Positions 6,450-8,319 of a stretch of DNA of 8,319 nt are shown here, one piece after another (the first letter of the stretch is position 1; the number at the start of each line of letters is the position of its first letter). Source of the DNA: Vicinamibacteria bacterium (GTDB lineage: Bacteria; Acidobacteriota; Vicinamibacteria; Vicinamibacterales; 2-12-FULL-66-21); the NCBI GenBank assembly GCA_025937075.1, contig JAICSD010000182.1, positions 1 to 8,319 of the forward strand, written 5' to 3'. Position numbers and translations under genes: made by a program. Under the pieces are notes generated by a model. It worked only from the letters and a program-made list of their open reading frames with translations, was not told the DNA's origin and made no database searches.

Positions 6450-7811
6450 TTAAACCACCGCCTTCTGCCGTTCAGGTTGGGCGCGGGGCGCGCCGAGCTT
6501 GAACACGTTTGGCGCCGGCTTCTTGATCGCGTTCCGCGTGTCGACCACGACGTCCGCTTCCGCGGTGATAGCGTCGTAGTCGAACGTCTTGTGATCGGTG
6601 ACGATGACCACGCAGTCGTACTTCGCGGCCGTGCCCTTCTTCAGCTCGACGCCGGTCACGTCATAGCTTCCGGACCATTCGCGGCCGTGTACGACCGGCA
6701 CGTACGGATCGGTGTACTCGACGGCTGCGCCGCGATCGAGGAGCAGCCCCATGATGTCGAGCGCCGGCGACTCGCGCATGTCGTCGATGTCGCGCTTGTA
6801 AGCGACGCCCGCGATCAGAATGGACGAGCCGTTGATTGGTTTGCGCCGCGTGTTCAGCGCTTCGGCAACCTTCTCCACGACGTAGTGCGGCATGCCCGCG
6901 TTGATGTGGCCGGCCAGCTCGATGAACCGTGGATCGAAGCCCGTCTGCTTCGCCTTCCACGAGAGGTAGAAGGGATCGATCGGAATGCAGTGGCCGCCAA
7001 GCCCCGGACCCGGATAGAACGCCATGAACCCGAATGGCTTCGTCCTCGCCGCGTCGACGACTTCCCAGACGTCGATATTCATCCGGTCGCACATCAGCGC
7101 CAGCTCGTTGACGAGCCCGATGTTCACGGCGCGGAAGGTGTTCTCGAGCAGCTTCACCATTTCCGCCACGCGCGTCGAGCTCACGGGCACGATCGTTTCG
7201 ATGGCCGATCCGTACAGCTCACGCGCGAGCTCGGCGCAGGTTGGCGTGAAGCCCCCGACGACTTTTGGAACGTTGTGCGTCTGGAAGGTCGGGTTCCCCG
7301 GATCGACGCGCTCGGGAGAGAACGCCAGGAAGAAATCGACGCCGGCCTTGAGCCCGGTGGCTTCGAGCATCGGCTGCACGACTTCATCGGTCGTCCCGGG
7401 ATACGTCGTCGACTCGAGCACGATGAGCATGCCCGGGTGCAGATATTTCGCGATGCCTTCCACGGCGGAGACGATGAAGGACATGTCAGGGTCCTTGGTC
7501 TTGCGCAGCGGCGTCGGCACGCAGATGTTGATCGTGTCCAGATCGCTGACGACGGCGAAGTCCGTCGTCGCATCCAGTTTGCCGGCCGCGTGCAGCGCGG
7601 CCACGTCGGCCGTCGTGACATCCGGGATGTAGGAGCGCCCGGCGTTGATCGCCTGCACCTTGCGATCGTCGAGATCGATCCCTGTTGCGTGGAAGCCCGC
7701 TTTTCCGAGCTCCACGGCGAGAGGCAGCCCTACGTATCCGAGGCCGACCACACCCGTCCGCGCGCGCCGGGTCCGCAGTTTTTCCCCGAGGGTATCCGCA
7801 AGCGATGACAT
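6450..7811 (-). CDS. wbpA: UDP-N-acetyl-D-glucosamine 6-dehydrogenase (WbpA/TviB type)
   Basis: This 453-residue cytoplasmic NAD-dependent nucleotide-sugar dehydrogenase oxidises C6 of a UDP-sugar twice to give a UDP-uronic acid. Seen: the Rossmann motif VVGLGYVGLP (21-30), NICVPTP (95-101), LESTTYPGTT (132-141), FSPERVDPG (164-172), MVKLLENTFRAVN (218-230) with the substrate-site Lys220 and Asn224, the catalytic loop GPGLGGHCIPIDPFYLSW (268-285) with nucleophile Cys275, and the C-terminal domain GVAYKRDIDDMRESPA (335-350). The HCIPIDPFYLSWKA form matches the UDP-GlcNAc dehydrogenases WbpA/TviB, rather than WecC (HCIAVDP) or UDP-glucose dehydrogenases, so the likely product is UDP-GlcNAc-uronate. 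The symbol is by family analogy; no partner epimerase or aminotransferase is visible. The ATG start has AGGAG 5 bases upstream. A 16-residue N-terminal extension precedes the Rossmann strand. It is probably the first biosynthetic gene of the polysaccharide block, after an 81-base gap. Confidence 0.93.
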   Translation of the reverse strand: MSSLADTLGEKLRTRRARTGVVGLGYVGLPLAVELGKAGFHATGIDLDDRKVQAINAGRSYIPDVTTADVAALHAAGKLDATTDFAVVSDLDTINICVPTPLRKTKDPDMSFIVSAVEGIAKYLHPGMLIVLESTTYPGTTDEVVQPMLEATGLKAGVDFFLAFSPERVDPGNPTFQTHNVPKVVGGFTPTCAELARELYGSAIETIVPVSSTRVAEMVKLLENTFRAVNIGLVNELALMCDRMNIDVWEVVDAARTKPFGFMAFYPGPGLGGHCIPIDPFYLSWKAKQTGFDPRFIELAGHINAGMPHYVVEKVAEALNTRRKPINGSSILIAGVAYKRDIDDMRESPALDIMGLLLDRGAAVEYTDPYVPVVHGREWSGSYDVTGVELKKGTAAKYDCVVIVTDHKTFDYDAITAEADVVVDTRNAIKKPAPNVFKLGAPRAQPERQKAVV

Positions 7812-7816
7812 CGAGA

Positions 7817-7821
7817 CTCCT
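7817..7821 (-). promoter_or_regulatory. Shine-Dalgarno site for the dehydrogenase
   Basis: The minus strand reads AGGAG, 5 bases before the ATG at 7811-7809, and it fixes the start. The rest of the 81-base gap (7812-7892) shows no clear -35/-10 pair and no convincing hairpin. Confidence 0.65.
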
Positions 7822-7892
7822 GGTCTTCTGGAACAACAGTCGAGGCGCGCGACCAGCGCGATGGGGTCTGGCGGGGCGAAGCTCCCATTCTC

Positions 7893-8319
7893 TTACGAAA
7901 CCCCAAGCATAACGCGTTTGACCCGTCCCCAGAAACCTTCAGGTGCTGTCGGCGAGGCCGGCGCGAAGCGGGAAACCGGTGCGGTGGGCGGCGCGATGCG
8001 AGGAGCCGAAGCGGGAGCGATCGCCGGCGGTGCCTGCGTCACCGGCCGCTGCATCCTAAGCAGACGGTATTCCTCTGCGAGGACGCGACGCTGCTCGGCG
8101 AGCTCGCGTTCGCGCTGACGCAGCGTGTGCTCCCGCTGATCGAGCGCAACCGCACGCGCGCTGTCTTCTCCGACAGGGCGAGCGCTCACGGGAGGCCAGT
8201 GGCGGGCGTCGAGCACGCGGCCGACGCCGCCTGTGGCGAGTGGTTCCGCGACAGCAGCGGCGGCGGCCGCCGAAGCGGCAGCACCCGCCGGTACGCCGGC
8301 GGCGACCGCAACGGGCGCC
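7893..8319 (-). CDS. Unrecognised coiled-coil protein, C-terminal 141 residues, cut by window edge
   Basis: The frame is open to the window edge and ends with TAA at 7895-7893; the true start lies outside. I do not recognise the family. Numbering from the first visible residue, there is an Ala-rich, weakly hydrophobic stretch (4-24), a short segment containing VLDARHWPPV (35-44), and a strongly charged helix (about 53-90) with leucines at 59, 66, 73, 80 and 87, exactly seven apart. Next is a Pro/Ala-rich linker (92-127, many AP repeats), then a short basic amphipathic end, GFWGRVKRVMLGV (128-140). This pattern suggests a parallel coiled-coil dimer or oligomer with a flexible tail that may touch a membrane or a partner. 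A GTG at 8216 could in principle start a 107-residue protein, but open coding-like sequence continues upstream with no break. The same strand and an 81-base gap to the dehydrogenase allow, but do not prove, a role in the polysaccharide system. Confidence 0.6.
   Translation of the reverse strand, partial: APVAVAAGVPAGAAASAAAAAAVAEPLATGGVGRVLDARHWPPVSARPVGEDSARAVALDQREHTLRQRERELAEQRRVLAEEYRLLRMQRPVTQAPPAIAPASAPRIAPPTAPVSRFAPASPTAPEGFWGRVKRVMLGVS

Noticed and set aside
6255..7808. A 517-codon open frame on the plus strand, antisense to the dehydrogenase
   Set aside because: It mirrors the dehydrogenase, has a His/Arg/Asp-rich composition with no domain, and is expected from the strong GC bias at third codon positions.
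7812..7892. Promoter or terminator in the largest intergenic gap
   Set aside because: I see only short GC-rich self-complementary stretches (CGCG around a 5-base loop), no T-tract, and no recognisable -35/-10 spacing.
1..8319. CRISPR arrays, insertion sequences, tRNA or rRNA genes
   Set aside because: No spaced direct repeats, transposase motifs, terminal inverted repeats or RNA gene signatures were seen on either strand.

Overview
The window is a compact, single-direction stretch of a surface or extracellular polysaccharide locus. All seven genes I can support lie on the minus strand, so the order of transcription runs from right to left. Base composition is strongly GC-rich and third codon positions are mostly G or C, which also produces many long but meaningless antisense reading frames. 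The gene content fits a high-GC Gram-negative-type soil or sediment bacterium: a WaaL/Wzy-type ligase or polymerase, an aminouronate-forming nucleotide-sugar dehydrogenase and several glycosyltransferases. Acidobacteriota (Vicinamibacteria-like) is my best guess, but nothing here fixes the phylum.

Layout in transcription order. (1) 8319-7893: C-terminal part of an unrecognised protein with an Ala-rich segment, a five-leucine heptad coiled coil and a Pro/Ala-rich tail. (2) 7811-6450: UDP-N-acetylglucosamine 6-dehydrogenase of the WbpA/TviB type. (3) 6387-5248: membrane-anchored family 2 glycosyltransferase. (4) 5251-3803: multi-pass O-antigen ligase/polymerase family protein. (5) 3806-2613: CDP-glycerol glycerophosphotransferase-like (TagB/TagF-type) protein, 'GPT-A'. 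(6) 2600-1608: soluble family 2 glycosyltransferase, 'GT2-A'. (7) 1582-413: a second glycerophosphotransferase-like protein, 'GPT-B'. (8) 416-1 and beyond: a second soluble family 2 glycosyltransferase, 'GT2-B', cut by the window edge. That makes eight coding entries: six complete and two partial.

The genes are tightly packed. There are three 4-base start/stop overlaps (GTGA at 5248-5251, ATGA at 3803-3806, GTGA at 413-416), and the other gaps within the core are 12, 25 and 62 bases. The 81-base gap before the dehydrogenase is the largest. This looks like one operon with translational coupling. No RNA gene, insertion sequence, CRISPR array, convincing promoter or convincing terminator was found, and no stretch longer than 300 bases lacks a gene.

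The most notable feature is that genes 5-6 and genes 7-8 are two copies of the same two-gene cassette, glycerophosphotransferase-like followed by GT2. The copies are diverged in protein sequence but keep identical order, and the two GPT proteins have their key motifs at identical residue numbers. The working model, which is inference, is as follows. The dehydrogenase supplies an aminouronic-acid precursor, the GT2 enzymes assemble a repeat unit, and the two GPT-like enzymes may add polyol-phosphate or a related phosphodiester-linked group. The WaaL/Wzy-family protein then polymerises or ligates the product at the periplasmic face. If correct, this would be a teichoic-acid-like phosphopolymer or phosphate-decorated glycan in an unexpected cell type.
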